Positions 8,635-16,962 of a DNA stretch of 64,000 bases are shown piece after piece. The translations under genes and the position numbers were made by a program. A model generated the notes under the pieces. That model was not told where the DNA came from and searched no databases. It saw only the letters and a list, made by a program, of their open reading frames with translations. Position 1 is the first letter of the stretch. Every line of letters begins with the position of its first letter. Origin of the DNA: Dysosmobacter welbionis (GTDB lineage: Bacteria > Bacillota > Clostridia > Oscillospirales > Oscillospiraceae); the NCBI RefSeq assembly GCF_005121165.3, contig NZ_CP034413.3:3512112-3576111 (forward strand), in the 5' to 3' direction.

Positions 8635-9073
8635 CCGGCAGAGCATGATCCTGGAGATCATCAGCCAGGAGAATATCGAGACCCAGGAGCAGCTGCTCGT
8701 CCGTCTCCAGGAGCGGGGGATCACCAGCACCCAGGCCACCATCTCCCGGGACATCAAGCAGATGCACCTCATCAAGGAGCCGGTGGGCCATGGAGTGTAC
8801 AAGTACGCCGTGTCCGGCAACCGGACCCGGCTGAACTTCGCGGAGAAGCTGCGGACCATCTTCCGGGAGAGCATCACCAGCATCGACAGCGCACAGAACA
8901 TCGTGGTCATCAAGACCATGCCGGGCCTGGCCAGCGCCGCCTGCGCCGCGCTGGACGACATGGGCGTCGCCTACATGGTGGGGTCCCTGGCGGGAGACGA
9001 CACGGCCTTTCTGGTGATGCGGGACACGGAGTCCGCGGCCAGCTTCTGCGAGGAGATCAAGGAGATGCTGTGA
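8624..9073 (+). CDS. argR: Arginine repressor
   Basis: 149 residues. The ATG at 8624 was chosen because AGGAGG lies 8 bp before it. The N-terminal winged helix carries TQATISRDIKQMHLIK; the C-terminal domain ends with GSLAGDDTAFLVMRD, the arginine-binding and hexamer contact region. It represses arginine synthesis genes when arginine is present. In many Firmicutes recN follows argR in this operon; here recN is about 31 kb away on the other strand. Confidence 0.95.
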   Translation: MKNDRQSMILEIISQENIETQEQLLVRLQERGITSTQATISRDIKQMHLIKEPVGHGVYKYAVSGNRTRLNFAEKLRTIFRESITSIDSAQNIVVIKTMPGLASAACAALDDMGVAYMVGSLAGDDTAFLVMRDTESAASFCEEIKEML

Positions 9074-9161
9074 GGCATCCCCGGCGGGAGCCGGTTCCTC
9101 CCGTCCAACGGGATGCGCCCTACAAAATATGGAACAGATTCGATATTAAGGAGATCACTGG

Positions 9162-10295
9162 ATGTTCAAAGTGCTGAAAACCGAGGGCCGCGCCCGGCGC
9201 GGCGAATTCTCCTGCGCCCACGGCGGCGTGGTCCAGACGCCGGTGTTCATGAACGTAGGCACACAGGGGGCCATCAAGGGCGGCGTCTCCGCCCATGATC
9301 TGAAGGAGGTGGGCTGCCAGATCGAGCTCAGCAACACCTACCACCTGCACCTGCGGCCGGGCGACCATATCGTCCGGCAGATGGGGGGGCTCCACAAGTT
9401 CATGGACTGGGACGGCCCCATCCTGACGGACTCCGGCGGGTTCCAGGTGTTCTCCCTGGCCTCTTTGCGGAAGATCCGGGAGGAGGGGGTCACCTTCGCC
9501 TCCCACATCGACGGGCACAGGATCTTCATGGGGCCGGAGGAGTCCATGCAGATCCAGTCCAACCTGGGCAGCGACATCGCCATGGCCTTTGACGAGTGCG
9601 TGGAGAACCCCGCGACCTACGAATACGCCAAGGCCAGCTGTGAGCGCACCGCCCGCTGGCTGGAGCGGTGCAAGGCCGAGCACGACCGCCTCAACGCCCT
9701 GCCGGACACGGTGAACCCGGGGCAGATGCTCTTCGGCATCAACCAGGGCGCCACGTTTGCGGACCTGCGGGTGTGGCACATGGACCAGATCGCCAAGATC
9801 GACTGCGACGGCTACGCCATCGGGGGGCTCGCGGTGGGGGAGCCCGCGGAGGTGATGTACGAGATCATCGACGCGGTGGAGCCCCACATGCCCAAAGACA
9901 AGCCCCGGTACCTCATGGGCGTGGGCACTCCCAGCAACATCATCGAGGGCGTGGCCCGGGGCGTGGACTTCTTCGACTGCGTGATGCCCTCCCGCAACGG
10001 CCGCCATGGCAAGCTCTTCACCTGGGAGGGCACGGTGAACATCCTCAACGAGAAGTACGCCACCGACCCCCGGCCCATCAGCGAGAGCTGCGGCTGCCCC
10101 GCCTGCCGCCACTTCTCCCGGGCGTACATCCGGCACCTGTTCAAGGCGGATGAGGTGCTGGCCCTGCGGCTGGCGGTGCTGCACAACCTGTACTTCTACA
10201 ATGAGCTGGCCGCCCGCATCCGCCGGGCCCTGGACGAAGGGACGTTCGCGGATTTTCGGGCCCGTTACAGCGGAAATTTGGAAAAACGCGCATGA
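9162..10295 (+). CDS. tgt: tRNA-guanine transglycosylase
   Basis: 377 residues. It exchanges guanine at position 34 of GUN-anticodon tRNAs for preQ1. LTDSGGFQVFSL contains the substrate-binding Asp, FGINQGATFADLR and IGGLAVGEP line the pocket, and the zinc site is formed by CGCPACRHFSRAYIRHLFKADE. TAAGGAG precedes the ATG. Its pathway partner queA lies at about 42-43 kb on the minus strand rather than adjacent. The 88-bp gap before it shows no recognisable riboswitch. Confidence 0.96.
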   Translation: MFKVLKTEGRARRGEFSCAHGGVVQTPVFMNVGTQGAIKGGVSAHDLKEVGCQIELSNTYHLHLRPGDHIVRQMGGLHKFMDWDGPILTDSGGFQVFSLASLRKIREEGVTFASHIDGHRIFMGPEESMQIQSNLGSDIAMAFDECVENPATYEYAKASCERTARWLERCKAEHDRLNALPDTVNPGQMLFGINQGATFADLRVWHMDQIAKIDCDGYAIGGLAVGEPAEVMYEIIDAVEPHMPKDKPRYLMGVGTPSNIIEGVARGVDFFDCVMPSRNGRHGKLFTWEGTVNILNEKYATDPRPISESCGCPACRHFSRAYIRHLFKADEVLALRLAVLHNLYFYNELAARIRRALDEGTFADFRARYSGNLEKRA

Positions 10296-10300
10296 CCCCC

Positions 10301-10328
10301 TTGCAAAAGCTGGTATATCTGCTATAAT
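10301..10328 (+). promoter_or_regulatory. Promoter for yajC
   Basis: TTGCAA at 10301-10306 and TATAAT at 10323-10328 with a 16-bp spacer, 42 bp before the yajC start. Confidence 0.7.
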
Positions 10329-10369
10329 ATTGTCATTCTGACTTTGGAACGAAAAGGAGTTTTGTTGTT

Positions 10370-10759
10370 ATGGAAGGCGCTTCCTCCTCTATCATCATGC
10401 TGGTTGTTCTCATTGCGGTGTTCTACTTCATGCTGATCCGCCCGGAGAACAAGCGGAAGAAAAAGGCCCAGGAGATGCGGGACAGCCTGAAGAAGGGTGA
10501 CACCATCACCACCATCGGCGGCATCGTGGGCAAGATCGTCATGGTCAAGCCGGACACCATCGTCATCGAGACCAGCGACGACCGGGTTCGTATGGAGCTG
10601 ACCAAGTGGGCCGTCTCCACCACCGGCGTCCAGTCCTCCGGCGAGGAGAAGTCCTCCAAGGAGGAGAAGAAAGAGGACGAGGTCAAGAAGACCGAGGAGA
10701 TCCCCGAGGCTCCCGCCGAGGAGACCGATGCATCCTCTGAAGAGGAAAAGAAGGACTAA
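10370..10759 (+). CDS. yajC: Preprotein translocase accessory subunit YajC
   Basis: 129 residues. One membrane helix near the N-terminus (SSIIMLVVLIAVFYFMLIRPENKRKKK) is followed by the compact domain with MRDSLKKGDTITTIGGIVGKIV. The last 40 residues are a highly charged Glu/Lys/Ser tail that is longer than in many homologues. YajC associates with SecDF-SecYEG; its own function is accessory. tgt-yajC adjacency is widely conserved. Confidence 0.93.
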   Translation: MEGASSSIIMLVVLIAVFYFMLIRPENKRKKKAQEMRDSLKKGDTITTIGGIVGKIVMVKPDTIVIETSDDRVRMELTKWAVSTTGVQSSGEEKSSKEEKKEDEVKKTEEIPEAPAEETDASSEEEKKD

Positions 10760-10775
10760 CCCATCATAAAACCAC

Positions 10776-10824
10776 CCTCCCTTGTCATAAGCTCGGATAG
10801 AGCGATGACAGGGGAGGAATTTTT
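10776..10824 (+). promoter_or_regulatory. Hairpin covering the ribosome site of the next gene
   Basis: A 13-bp inverted repeat, 10776-10788 with 10805-10817 (one G-U pair), whose right arm contains the GGGGAGG ribosome site of the gene at 10825. TTTTT follows at 10820-10824. It can act as a yajC terminator, as a translation block, or both. Confidence 0.6.
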
Positions 10825-11247
10825 ATGGGTAACGGGCGGAAACAGACAGCCCTGTGGCTGGTGTTCGTAGAGGGCGCGGCGCTGTCTCTGGGGATCTATC
10901 TGCTGCTGACGGTGCTGCTGTCCGCGCTGGTGGTGAAGGCGGTGCTGCCGGAGGAGGGGAGCTTTCCCGCTGTGGCGGCGTCGTGCTGTCTGGCGTCCTT
11001 CGCCGGGGCCATGCTCAGTGTCCGCCGCTCCTCCTGGGGCAGCCTGGCCAGCGCCATGGTGAGCGCCGCAGGCTTTCTGCTGGCGGTGGTGGCTGTGGCG
11101 CTGCTGTGCTGGCAGCAGATCACCTGGCTGGGCCGCGGGGGCGTGCTGCTGCTGTGCGGCGCAGGCGGGGGACTTCTGGCGGGCCTGTTGGGTGGCCGGC
11201 GGAGGAAGCGGAAGCGCCGTCCGGTCCGCAGGGGCCGCAAGGCCTGA
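10825..11247 (+). CDS. TIGR04086-type small membrane protein
   Basis: 140 residues with four predicted membrane helices (about 11-37, 44-62, 70-92, 98-118) and a strongly basic tail of Arg/Lys after residue 120. Size, topology and position right after yajC fit the TIGR04086 family of uncharacterised membrane proteins of spore formers; I assign it on those grounds rather than on a sharp motif. Translation may be limited by the hairpin that covers its ribosome site. Confidence 0.65.
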   Translation: MGNGRKQTALWLVFVEGAALSLGIYLLLTVLLSALVVKAVLPEEGSFPAVAASCCLASFAGAMLSVRRSSWGSLASAMVSAAGFLLAVVAVALLCWQQITWLGRGGVLLLCGAGGGLLAGLLGGRRRKRKRRPVRRGRKA

Positions 11248-11286
11248 AAAGCCGCTTGTGAATTTCACCAAAAATACAGATCTGAG

Positions 11287-11372
11287 CCCTGCCGCGGAGA
11301 CTGCGGCCACAGGCGGGAGGTCTCCCGCGGCAGGGGAGACGGCGGCGGCAAATGTGGGGCGCCGCCGCTTTT
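11287..11372 (+). terminator. Two stacked hairpins ending in a terminator
   Basis: The first hairpin pairs 11287-11301 with 11320-11335 (15 bp, one bulged G). The second pairs 11342-11349 with 11361-11368 and runs into TTTT at 11369-11372, a plausible intrinsic terminator for the yajC transcript. Confidence 0.65.
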
Positions 11373-11435
11373 ATGTCTACAAGATATTGTCGTTTTTCGG
11401 GGCGGGGGAGGTGATCTCTCACGCCGATTTTACAA

Positions 11436-11463
11436 AGTTAACATAATATTGTTTACATAATAT
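11436..11463 (-). other. Candidate dif-like recombination site
   Basis: On the minus strand the 28 bases read as an 11-base arm ATATTATGTAA, a 6-base centre ACAATA and an 11-base arm TTATGTTAACT. The last arm matches the XerD arm of E. coli dif (TTATGTTAAAT) and of B. subtilis dif (TTATGTAAACT) at 10 of 11 positions. A second partial arm (TTATGTAAACA) overlaps. xerD begins about 810 bp downstream. The other arm is weak, and the stretch is AT-rich, so chance similarity is possible. Confidence 0.4.
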
Positions 11464-11505
11464 TTTGCCATAACTCACAAAAAACGGAAAATTCCCGTAA
11501 ATTCC

Positions 11506-11534
11506 TTGCAAAATCCGGCGAATTCAACTATATT
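11506..11534 (+). promoter_or_regulatory. Promoter for spoIIM-xerD
   Basis: TTGCAA at 11506-11511 and TATATT at 11529-11534, 17-bp spacer. The gap from 11373 to 11610 otherwise contains only AT-rich sequence and the dif-like site. Confidence 0.6.
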
Positions 11535-11610
11535 AGAACAAGCAAGGTCTTACGTCAACCGCTACATAAATCCGCCTGCCCCCGCATAGGATGCGGTGAG
11601 GTGAGGCGGA

Positions 11611-12246
11611 TTGAACACGAGAACATTGACGAAGCGGCCCACGGTCCAGCTGCCCACGCTGCCCCGCCTGCTTCTGCTGGCGCTGTTCTTCCTGGCCGGC
11701 GTCCTTTTGGGACAGGTCCTGTCGGGCCGGGTGCCGGACACCACGGGGGACGAGCTGCGGCGGTATCTGGAGGACTACGTCCGCCTGGGGGGCGAGGGAG
11801 CGCCCACTGTCCAGACGGCTCTGTCGGCCCTGGTGATCTATTTCCGCTATCCGCTGTTTGCATTTCTGCTGGGGTTCGCCTCCATCGGGGTGGTGCTGCT
11901 GCCCTGTGTGACGGCGGCTTACGGCTTTTTTCTGTCCTTTTCCGTGTGCTGCTTCACGGCGGCCTTCGGCGTGGACGGCGTGCTGCTGGCCCTGGCGGTG
12001 TTCGGCCTGCGGTGCATGGTGACCCTGCCCTGCTATTTCCTGCTGGCGGCGGCCTCCTGGGGGACGTCCGCGGGACTGGCGGCCGTGTCCTTTGGGAGAG
12101 GACGGCGGACTGCCCCTGTGGTCTACGGCCGGGCCTGCTGGGTCCGGTTCGGCGCCTGCTGTCTGGCGCTGCTGGCGGGTGTGTGTGCGGAGCTGTTTTT
12201 GTCCCCGGTGCTGCTGCGGCTGATGCTGGAGCGCATCCTGGGGTAG
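11611..12246 (+). CDS. spoIIM: Stage II sporulation protein M
   Basis: 211 residues from a TTG start with GGTGAGGCGG upstream. An N-terminal helix with GVLLGQVLSG, an extracytoplasmic loop, and four further hydrophobic segments including YFRYPLFAFLLGFASIGVVLLP give the SpoIIM layout. SpoIIM is the membrane scaffold of the SpoIID-SpoIIM-SpoIIP machine that thins septal peptidoglycan and drives engulfment. Neighbouring xerD is also its neighbour in Bacillus and many Clostridia. Sequence divergence is high, so the call rests on topology, motif and context. Confidence 0.85.
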   Translation: MNTRTLTKRPTVQLPTLPRLLLLALFFLAGVLLGQVLSGRVPDTTGDELRRYLEDYVRLGGEGAPTVQTALSALVIYFRYPLFAFLLGFASIGVVLLPCVTAAYGFFLSFSVCCFTAAFGVDGVLLALAVFGLRCMVTLPCYFLLAAASWGTSAGLAAVSFGRGRRTAPVVYGRACWVRFGACCLALLAGVCAELFLSPVLLRLMLERILG

Positions 12247-12274
12247 AGAGAAAGAGAGAGGGAGGAGAGCACCC

Positions 12275-13162
12275 TTGGCAAGAGACGACATTGCGGACTT
12301 TGGGACTTATCTGGCGGAGGAGCGTCACGCCTCCCAGAACACCATCTGCTCCTATCTGCGGGACGTGACCCAGTTCTCCGCGTATTTGCGGGAGCACCAG
12401 AGCTGCACGCTGCGGCAGGCCGGCGGAGAGATGATTCAGGACTACATGAGCTGGATGCGGGGGCGGGGGAAGTCCGCCGCCTCGGTGACCCGGTTCCTGG
12501 CCTCCGTCAAGTCGTTTTACAACTTTCTGCTCTCCGCCGGCGCCGTAAAGGCCAACCCCGCCAAGAGCATCAGCGCGGACCGGGCAGAGCGGAAGTATCC
12601 GGAGATCCTCACCAGCAAAGAGGTGGAGCTGTTTCTGGAGCAGCCCCGGTGCGTGGACGCCAAGGGATACCGGGACCATGCCATGCTGGAGCTGCTGTAC
12701 GCCACCGGCATCCGGGTCAGCGAGCTGATCTCCCTGGACCTGAAGGACCTGAATCTCTCCGCGGGCTTCATCCGGTGTGCCAGCCGGGGCAAGGAGCGGA
12801 TCATCCCCCTGTACCACACGGCCGTGAAGGCGCTGCAGGACTATGTGCGGGATATCCGGCCCCAGCTGATCGCCGACGGCGGCGAGCAGGCCCTGTTCGT
12901 GAACATGAACGGCGAGCGCATGAGCCGCCAGGGGTTCTGGAAGATCATCAAGTACTATCAGGAGAAGGCGGGGATCGAAAAGGACATCACCCCCCACACC
13001 CTGCGCCACTCCTTTGCCGTCCACCTGCTGGAAAACGGCGCGGACCTGCGGTCCATCCAGGAGATGCTGGGCCATGCGGACATCTCCTCCACCCAGATCT
13101 ACACCCATGTGGTGAAGCGCCAGCTGAAGGATGTGTATCAGAAAGCCCATCCCCGGGCGTAA
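12275..13162 (+). CDS. xerD: Site-specific tyrosine recombinase XerD
   Basis: 295 residues from a TTG start after GGAGG. An N-terminal SAM-like core-binding domain (DFGTYLAEERHASQNTICSYLRD) precedes the catalytic domain with the first Arg in ATGIRVSELISL, the HTLRHSFAVHLLENGADL box, GHADISSTQIYTH and the nucleophile Tyr within that last motif. Xer enzymes resolve chromosome dimers at dif. It is co-transcribed with spoIIM. A second Xer-type protein is encoded at 38.5 kb. Confidence 0.92.
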   Translation: MARDDIADFGTYLAEERHASQNTICSYLRDVTQFSAYLREHQSCTLRQAGGEMIQDYMSWMRGRGKSAASVTRFLASVKSFYNFLLSAGAVKANPAKSISADRAERKYPEILTSKEVELFLEQPRCVDAKGYRDHAMLELLYATGIRVSELISLDLKDLNLSAGFIRCASRGKERIIPLYHTAVKALQDYVRDIRPQLIADGGEQALFVNMNGERMSRQGFWKIIKYYQEKAGIEKDITPHTLRHSFAVHLLENGADLRSIQEMLGHADISSTQIYTHVVKRQLKDVYQKAHPRA

Positions 13163-13283
13163 TTCCAAGGGGAGCACCGGCGCCTCCCGCCGACGCTCCG
13201 GCGGGCAGAGCCCGCCTCTGCCGATCCCCTCGCCTTTGCACGGCAAAGACGGCCCCCGGCCGACTGCGGCCAGGGGCAGAGGC

Positions 13284-13320
13284 GTCCCGTCCAGGCACAT
13301 GCCCTGGCCGGGACTTTTTT
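13284..13320 (+). terminator. Intrinsic terminator after xerD
   Basis: A long GC stem (13284-13295 with 13303-13314, one bulge) and six T residues at 13315-13320. The stretch 13163-13283 before it contains only GC-rich inverted segments and no gene. Confidence 0.75.
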
Positions 13321-13454
13321 CTGCGCAAACGCACGGCAGACCACGGAAATGCACAGCGGCGTTCTGCCTGCCTGTGAAAAAATTTTCCGCCGCCGCAAAC
13401 AAAACCGGCTGCCTGGGACTCAAATAGGTGAAGAGAAGAGAAAGGAGGACCGCC

Positions 13455-13928
13455 ATGGATCACGACGAATTCGCCCGCCGGGCGGAGGCTCTCCGGGCCC
13501 GGCTGTACCGGACGGCGTACCTGTACCTGGGCAGCGAGGCCGACGCCCTGGAGGCGGTGGACGAGGGCGTATACCAGGCCCTGCGGGCTTTGCGGCAGCT
13601 GCGTCAGCCGGACTTTTTTGAGACCTGGCTCACCCGGATCGTGCTGAACGCGTGCCACCGGGAGCTGCGGCGCCGGCGGCGCCTGGCCGGGGAGGAGGCT
13701 CTGCCGGAGAGCGCCGGTCCGGATGCCTATGACGCCCTGCCCCTGAAGGAGGCCGTCCGCCGCCTGCCGGAGGAATTGCGGGCGGTGGTGATCCTGCGGT
13801 ACTTCGCAGGATACACCCAGGCGGAGACCGCCCGGGCATTGAACATTCCCCAGGGCACCGCGGCCACCCGCCAGCGGCGGGCATTGCAGCTGCTGCGCCT
13901 GGAACTGGGAGAGGAGGGAGACGCATGA
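13455..13928 (+). CDS. ECF-type RNA polymerase sigma factor
   Basis: 157 residues from the ATG at 13455, preceded by AAAGGAGG. Region 2 (LYRTAYLYLGSEADALEAVDEGVYQALR) and region 4 (RRLPEELRAVVILRYFAGYTQAETARALNIPQGTAATRQRRALQLLR) are both clear. It is followed, with ATGA overlap, by its likely membrane anti-sigma partner. The upstream segment around 13376-13435 has an AAAAAATTTT patch and CAAATAGGTG before the gene, possibly an autoregulated ECF promoter, which I cannot verify. Confidence 0.9.
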   Translation: MDHDEFARRAEALRARLYRTAYLYLGSEADALEAVDEGVYQALRALRQLRQPDFFETWLTRIVLNACHRELRRRRRLAGEEALPESAGPDAYDALPLKEAVRRLPEELRAVVILRYFAGYTQAETARALNIPQGTAATRQRRALQLLRLELGEEGDA

Positions 13929-15304
13929 CCCGAAACGAGGAATATCAGGCCCTGCTCCAGGAGCTGGAGACCACACCGGCGGCCCTGGACGGCGCTGTGG
14001 AGCGGGCGCTGCGCCGCCGGAAACGGGACCGCCGCCTGCGGCTCTTCGGCGTCCCGGCGGGGAGCCTGGCGGCCTGCTTCGCCGCCTTTGTGCTGCTGGT
14101 GAACCTGTTCCCGCCCTTCGCGCGGGCCTGCGGCTCAGTGCCGGTGCTGCGGGAGCTGGCCCAGGCGGTGGCCTGGTCGCCCAGCCTCTCCGCCGCGGTG
14201 GAGAACGACTACGTCCAGCCCATCGGCCAGTCCCAGACGGTGAACGGCGTCACCGCCACGGTGGAGTATGTGATCGTGGACCGCAAACAGCTGAACATCT
14301 TCTACACCCTGGACTATGCCCCGGACCTGGGGCCCATGTGGGCGGACTGCCGGATCACCCCCGGCGACGGCAGCGCGGGAGACGCCGGCGGCCGGACGGA
14401 GAAGCCGGGGGAGCTGGTGGAGATCAAGCGGGACTTTGTGGACCGGGACGTGCCCGGAATCCTGGATCTGACCCTGTCGGTCTACCCGGCAGAGCAGGAC
14501 GGGGGCGGGCCGCCTGCGGAGAACACCGGCGACGGCTACTTTGACCAGCCGGTCGATGACCAGCCGGCGTATCTGGCGGAGATGACGTTCCACCTGGAAT
14601 TCGACCCCTATTTCACCGCCCAGGGGACGCTACTGGAGCTGAACCGGACCTTTGCCCTGGACGGCCAGACCTTCACGCTGCAAGAGGCGGAAATCTACCC
14701 CACCCATCTGCGGCTGACCCTGACGGCGGACCCGGACAACACCGCCTGGCTGGCGGGCCTGGACCTGTACCTGGAGAACGAGCACGGCGAGCGGTTTGAA
14801 AAGAGCCTGGGCGGCATCACCGCATCCGGGGACCCGGAGGGGGAGGGCATGGGCACCTTCTGGCTGGACAGCCCCTTCTTCAGCCAGGGGGAGCACCTGA
14901 CCCTCCACATCACCGGCGTCCGGTGGAAGGACAAGGACGCGCCGCCGGTGAAGCTGAATCTGGCGGAGGGCACCGCCGAAAACCTGCCGGAGGGCACCTG
15001 GTTCCAGGGCGCAGAGCGCCTGCCGGAGGGATGGATCGTGTACCTGGTGTCCCCGCTGATGGAGAACCGGACCATGGGGAGCGTGTTCTCCAGAGGGGCC
15101 TGGGACGAGGACGGGAACTATTATGAGATCTGGCAGTTCGGCTCCTCCTACGGCTACTGGGACGAGACGGCGCAGGAGCGCGTAGGGGAGGACCGGTGGT
15201 ATACCGAGGACTTCCCCCTGGCGGGACTGGCGGGCGACACGGCCTATCTGGACCCCTGCTACAACCGGATGGCCGCCGTTGATGCGGCGGTTCCCATCCA
15301 ATAG
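13925..15304 (+). CDS. DUF4179 domain protein, probable anti-sigma factor
   Basis: 459 residues. A short cytoplasmic N-terminus with a basic RRRKRDRRLR patch is followed by one membrane helix (about 45-63, AGSLAACFAAFVLLVNLFP). The large outside part contains VNGVTATVEYVIVDRKQLNIFYTLD, typical of DUF4179 and its sensor-like beta domains. It is coupled to the ECF sigma gene, so membrane sequestration of that sigma factor is the likely role. The signal sensed is unknown. Confidence 0.85.
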   Translation: MTRNEEYQALLQELETTPAALDGAVERALRRRKRDRRLRLFGVPAGSLAACFAAFVLLVNLFPPFARACGSVPVLRELAQAVAWSPSLSAAVENDYVQPIGQSQTVNGVTATVEYVIVDRKQLNIFYTLDYAPDLGPMWADCRITPGDGSAGDAGGRTEKPGELVEIKRDFVDRDVPGILDLTLSVYPAEQDGGGPPAENTGDGYFDQPVDDQPAYLAEMTFHLEFDPYFTAQGTLLELNRTFALDGQTFTLQEAEIYPTHLRLTLTADPDNTAWLAGLDLYLENEHGERFEKSLGGITASGDPEGEGMGTFWLDSPFFSQGEHLTLHITGVRWKDKDAPPVKLNLAEGTAENLPEGTWFQGAERLPEGWIVYLVSPLMENRTMGSVFSRGAWDEDGNYYEIWQFGSSYGYWDETAQERVGEDRWYTEDFPLAGLAGDTAYLDPCYNRMAAVDAAVPIQ

Positions 15305-15347
15305 GCGAGGGGGAGTCAAATCCCCCGCCTTCCATGCGAACGAGAGA

Positions 15348-15375
15348 GCGCCCGCCGCAAGGCGGGTGCTTTTTT
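15348..15375 (+). terminator. Terminator of the ECF sigma operon
   Basis: A 9-bp stem (15348-15356 with 15361-15369, one G-U pair), GCAA loop and six T residues. A weaker hairpin precedes it at about 15305-15329. Confidence 0.8.
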
Positions 15376-15433
15376 GCCCGCCGAACGGCGGCCGGGGTGA
15401 TCCTGCCGGGGAGAAGCCCGCGCGTTTTCCCTG

Positions 15434-15462
15434 TTGCGCTTCCCTGGAAAATTTGTTATACT
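15434..15462 (+). promoter_or_regulatory. Promoter for ruvC
   Basis: TTGCGC at 15434-15439 and TATACT at 15457-15462 with a 17-bp spacer, 31 bp before the ruvC start. Confidence 0.6.
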
Positions 15463-15493
15463 GTTACAGTATGTATACTGGAGGGAAAGCGCC

Positions 15494-16006
15494 ATGCGGA
15501 TCCTGGGCATCGACCCCGGCTACGCCACCATCGGCTTCGGCCTCATCACGGCGGAGCGGGCACAAGTGAACATGCTTACCTACGGCGCCATCACCACCCC
15601 GGCGGGGCTGCCGCTCTCCCGGCGGCTGTACCAGATCGGCACCGATATGGAGGACCTGATCGGCCAGCTGAAGCCGGATGTCATCTCCATCGAGGAGCTG
15701 TTCTTCAACACGAACCTGACCACCGGCATCGCCGTGGCCCACGCCCGCGGCGTGCTGCTGTACACGGCGGAAAAGTGCGGGATCCCGCTCCACGAGTACA
15801 CCCCCTCCCAGGTGAAGATGGCGGTGGTGGGCTACGGCAAGGCGGAAAAGCGCCAGGTGATGGACATGACCCGCCGCCTGCTGCACCTGAAAGCCGTCCC
15901 CCGGCCCGACGACGCCGCGGACGCCCTGGCCCTGGCCCTGTGCCATGCCCGGAGTGCCACGTCCCGCCTGCCCCTGCAGGACAGCAGGGTCAAGGAGACC
16001 ATCTGA
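15494..16006 (+). CDS. ruvC: Holliday junction endonuclease RuvC
   Basis: 170 residues from the ATG at 15494 (GGAGGG upstream). Catalytic acids are Asp7 in MRILGIDPGYA, the Glu of ISIEELFF, and the pair in RPDDAADALALALCHA. RuvC cuts four-way junctions symmetrically after RuvAB branch migration. It opens a ruvC-ruvA-(small gene)-ruvB cluster. Confidence 0.95.
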   Translation: MRILGIDPGYATIGFGLITAERAQVNMLTYGAITTPAGLPLSRRLYQIGTDMEDLIGQLKPDVISIEELFFNTNLTTGIAVAHARGVLLYTAEKCGIPLHEYTPSQVKMAVVGYGKAEKRQVMDMTRRLLHLKAVPRPDDAADALALALCHARSATSRLPLQDSRVKETI

Positions 16007-16073
16007 ACAGTCAGGAACCGGACCGCTCCGCCGGACGCCGGAATTCCGAACTCCCAAGGAAGTGTGATTATCC

Positions 16074-16679
16074 ATGTTTTACTATCTGGACGGCACCGTG
16101 GCAGAGATTCTGCCCTATCTGGCGGTCATCGACTGCGGCGGCGTGGGCTACGCCTGCAAGACCACCAACACCACTCTGGCCCAGCTGAAAAAGGGCCAGC
16201 GGGGGAAGCTCTACACCTATCTGGACGTGGGGGAGAACGCCTTCGGCCTGTACGGCTTCGCCACGGCCAACGAGCTGAACAGCTTCAAGCTGCTGATCGG
16301 CGTCAGCGGCGTGGGGCCCAAGGCGGCGCTGGCCATCCTCTCCGCCGCCACGCCGGAGTCCCTGGCCATGGCCATCGTCACCGGGGACGAGAAGAGCCTG
16401 ACGGCGGCGCCGGGCGTGGGCAAGAAGATCGCCCAGCGGATCATCCTGGAGCTGAAGGACAAGATGGCCCGGGAGAGCGCCGCCACGGGGCTGGACTTCT
16501 CCGGCGGAGCCGCTGTGAGCGTCCCGGCCTTTACAAATAAGGCCACAGAGGCGGCCCAGGCCCTGGCGGTGCTGGGCTACACCAGCGCTGAGGTGGCCCA
16601 AGCGCTGAAGGGCGTGGACGTGGAAACTCTGTCTCTGGAGGAGATCATCCGCCAGTGCCTGAAAAAGATGGTGAAGTGA
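16074..16679 (+). CDS. ruvA: Holliday junction DNA helicase subunit RuvA
   Basis: 201 residues. The N-terminal OB fold (MFYYLDGTVAEILPYLAVIDCGGVGYACKT), helix-hairpin-helix motifs (LLIGVSGVGPKAALAILS, TAAPGVGKKIAQRIILELKDKM) and the C-terminal RuvB-binding domain (EAAQALAVLGYTSAEVAQAL) are all present. It forms the tetramer that holds the junction. Confidence 0.96.
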   Translation: MFYYLDGTVAEILPYLAVIDCGGVGYACKTTNTTLAQLKKGQRGKLYTYLDVGENAFGLYGFATANELNSFKLLIGVSGVGPKAALAILSAATPESLAMAIVTGDEKSLTAAPGVGKKIAQRIILELKDKMARESAATGLDFSGGAAVSVPAFTNKATEAAQALAVLGYTSAEVAQALKGVDVETLSLEEIIRQCLKKMVK

Positions 16680-16681
16680 GT

Positions 16682-16909
16682 ATGAAGATCCTGTCCGTGA
16701 TTCTGCTCCTGGCCGCGCTGGCCATGGCCTTTCTTGCCATGATATTCGGAACCCGCTTTGCGGCCCTGCTCAATAAGGGCCAGCAGCGCCACGGCCTGCC
16801 GGAAAAAGAGCGGCGGCAGCGCAACCGCAGCGGCGCGGTGTTCGCCCTGTGCCTGTGCGCGGTGTTCGGCCTGGCCTGGCTGGCGGTGCATCTGTTCCAG
16901 GCGGGCTGA
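16682..16909 (+). CDS. Small membrane protein between ruvA and ruvB
   Basis: 75 residues starting two bases after the ruvA stop. Two hydrophobic helices (about 3-26 and 50-70) flank a short charged loop with QQRHGLPEKERRQRNRS. I do not recognise a family. The tight spacing implies co-translation with ruvA. The ATG was taken because the ruvA end carries a purine-rich AAAAGATGGTGAAG ribosome site. Confidence 0.7.
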   Translation: MKILSVILLLAALAMAFLAMIFGTRFAALLNKGQQRHGLPEKERRQRNRSGAVFALCLCAVFGLAWLAVHLFQAG

Positions 16910-16962
16910 CCGCCCCGGCCGGAATTTTGGAGCACATTCAGAGCACATGAGGAAGTGAACCC

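Noticed and set aside
9074-9161. preQ1 riboswitch before tgt
   Set aside because: Only 88 bases, with no preQ1 aptamer motif that I can recognise.
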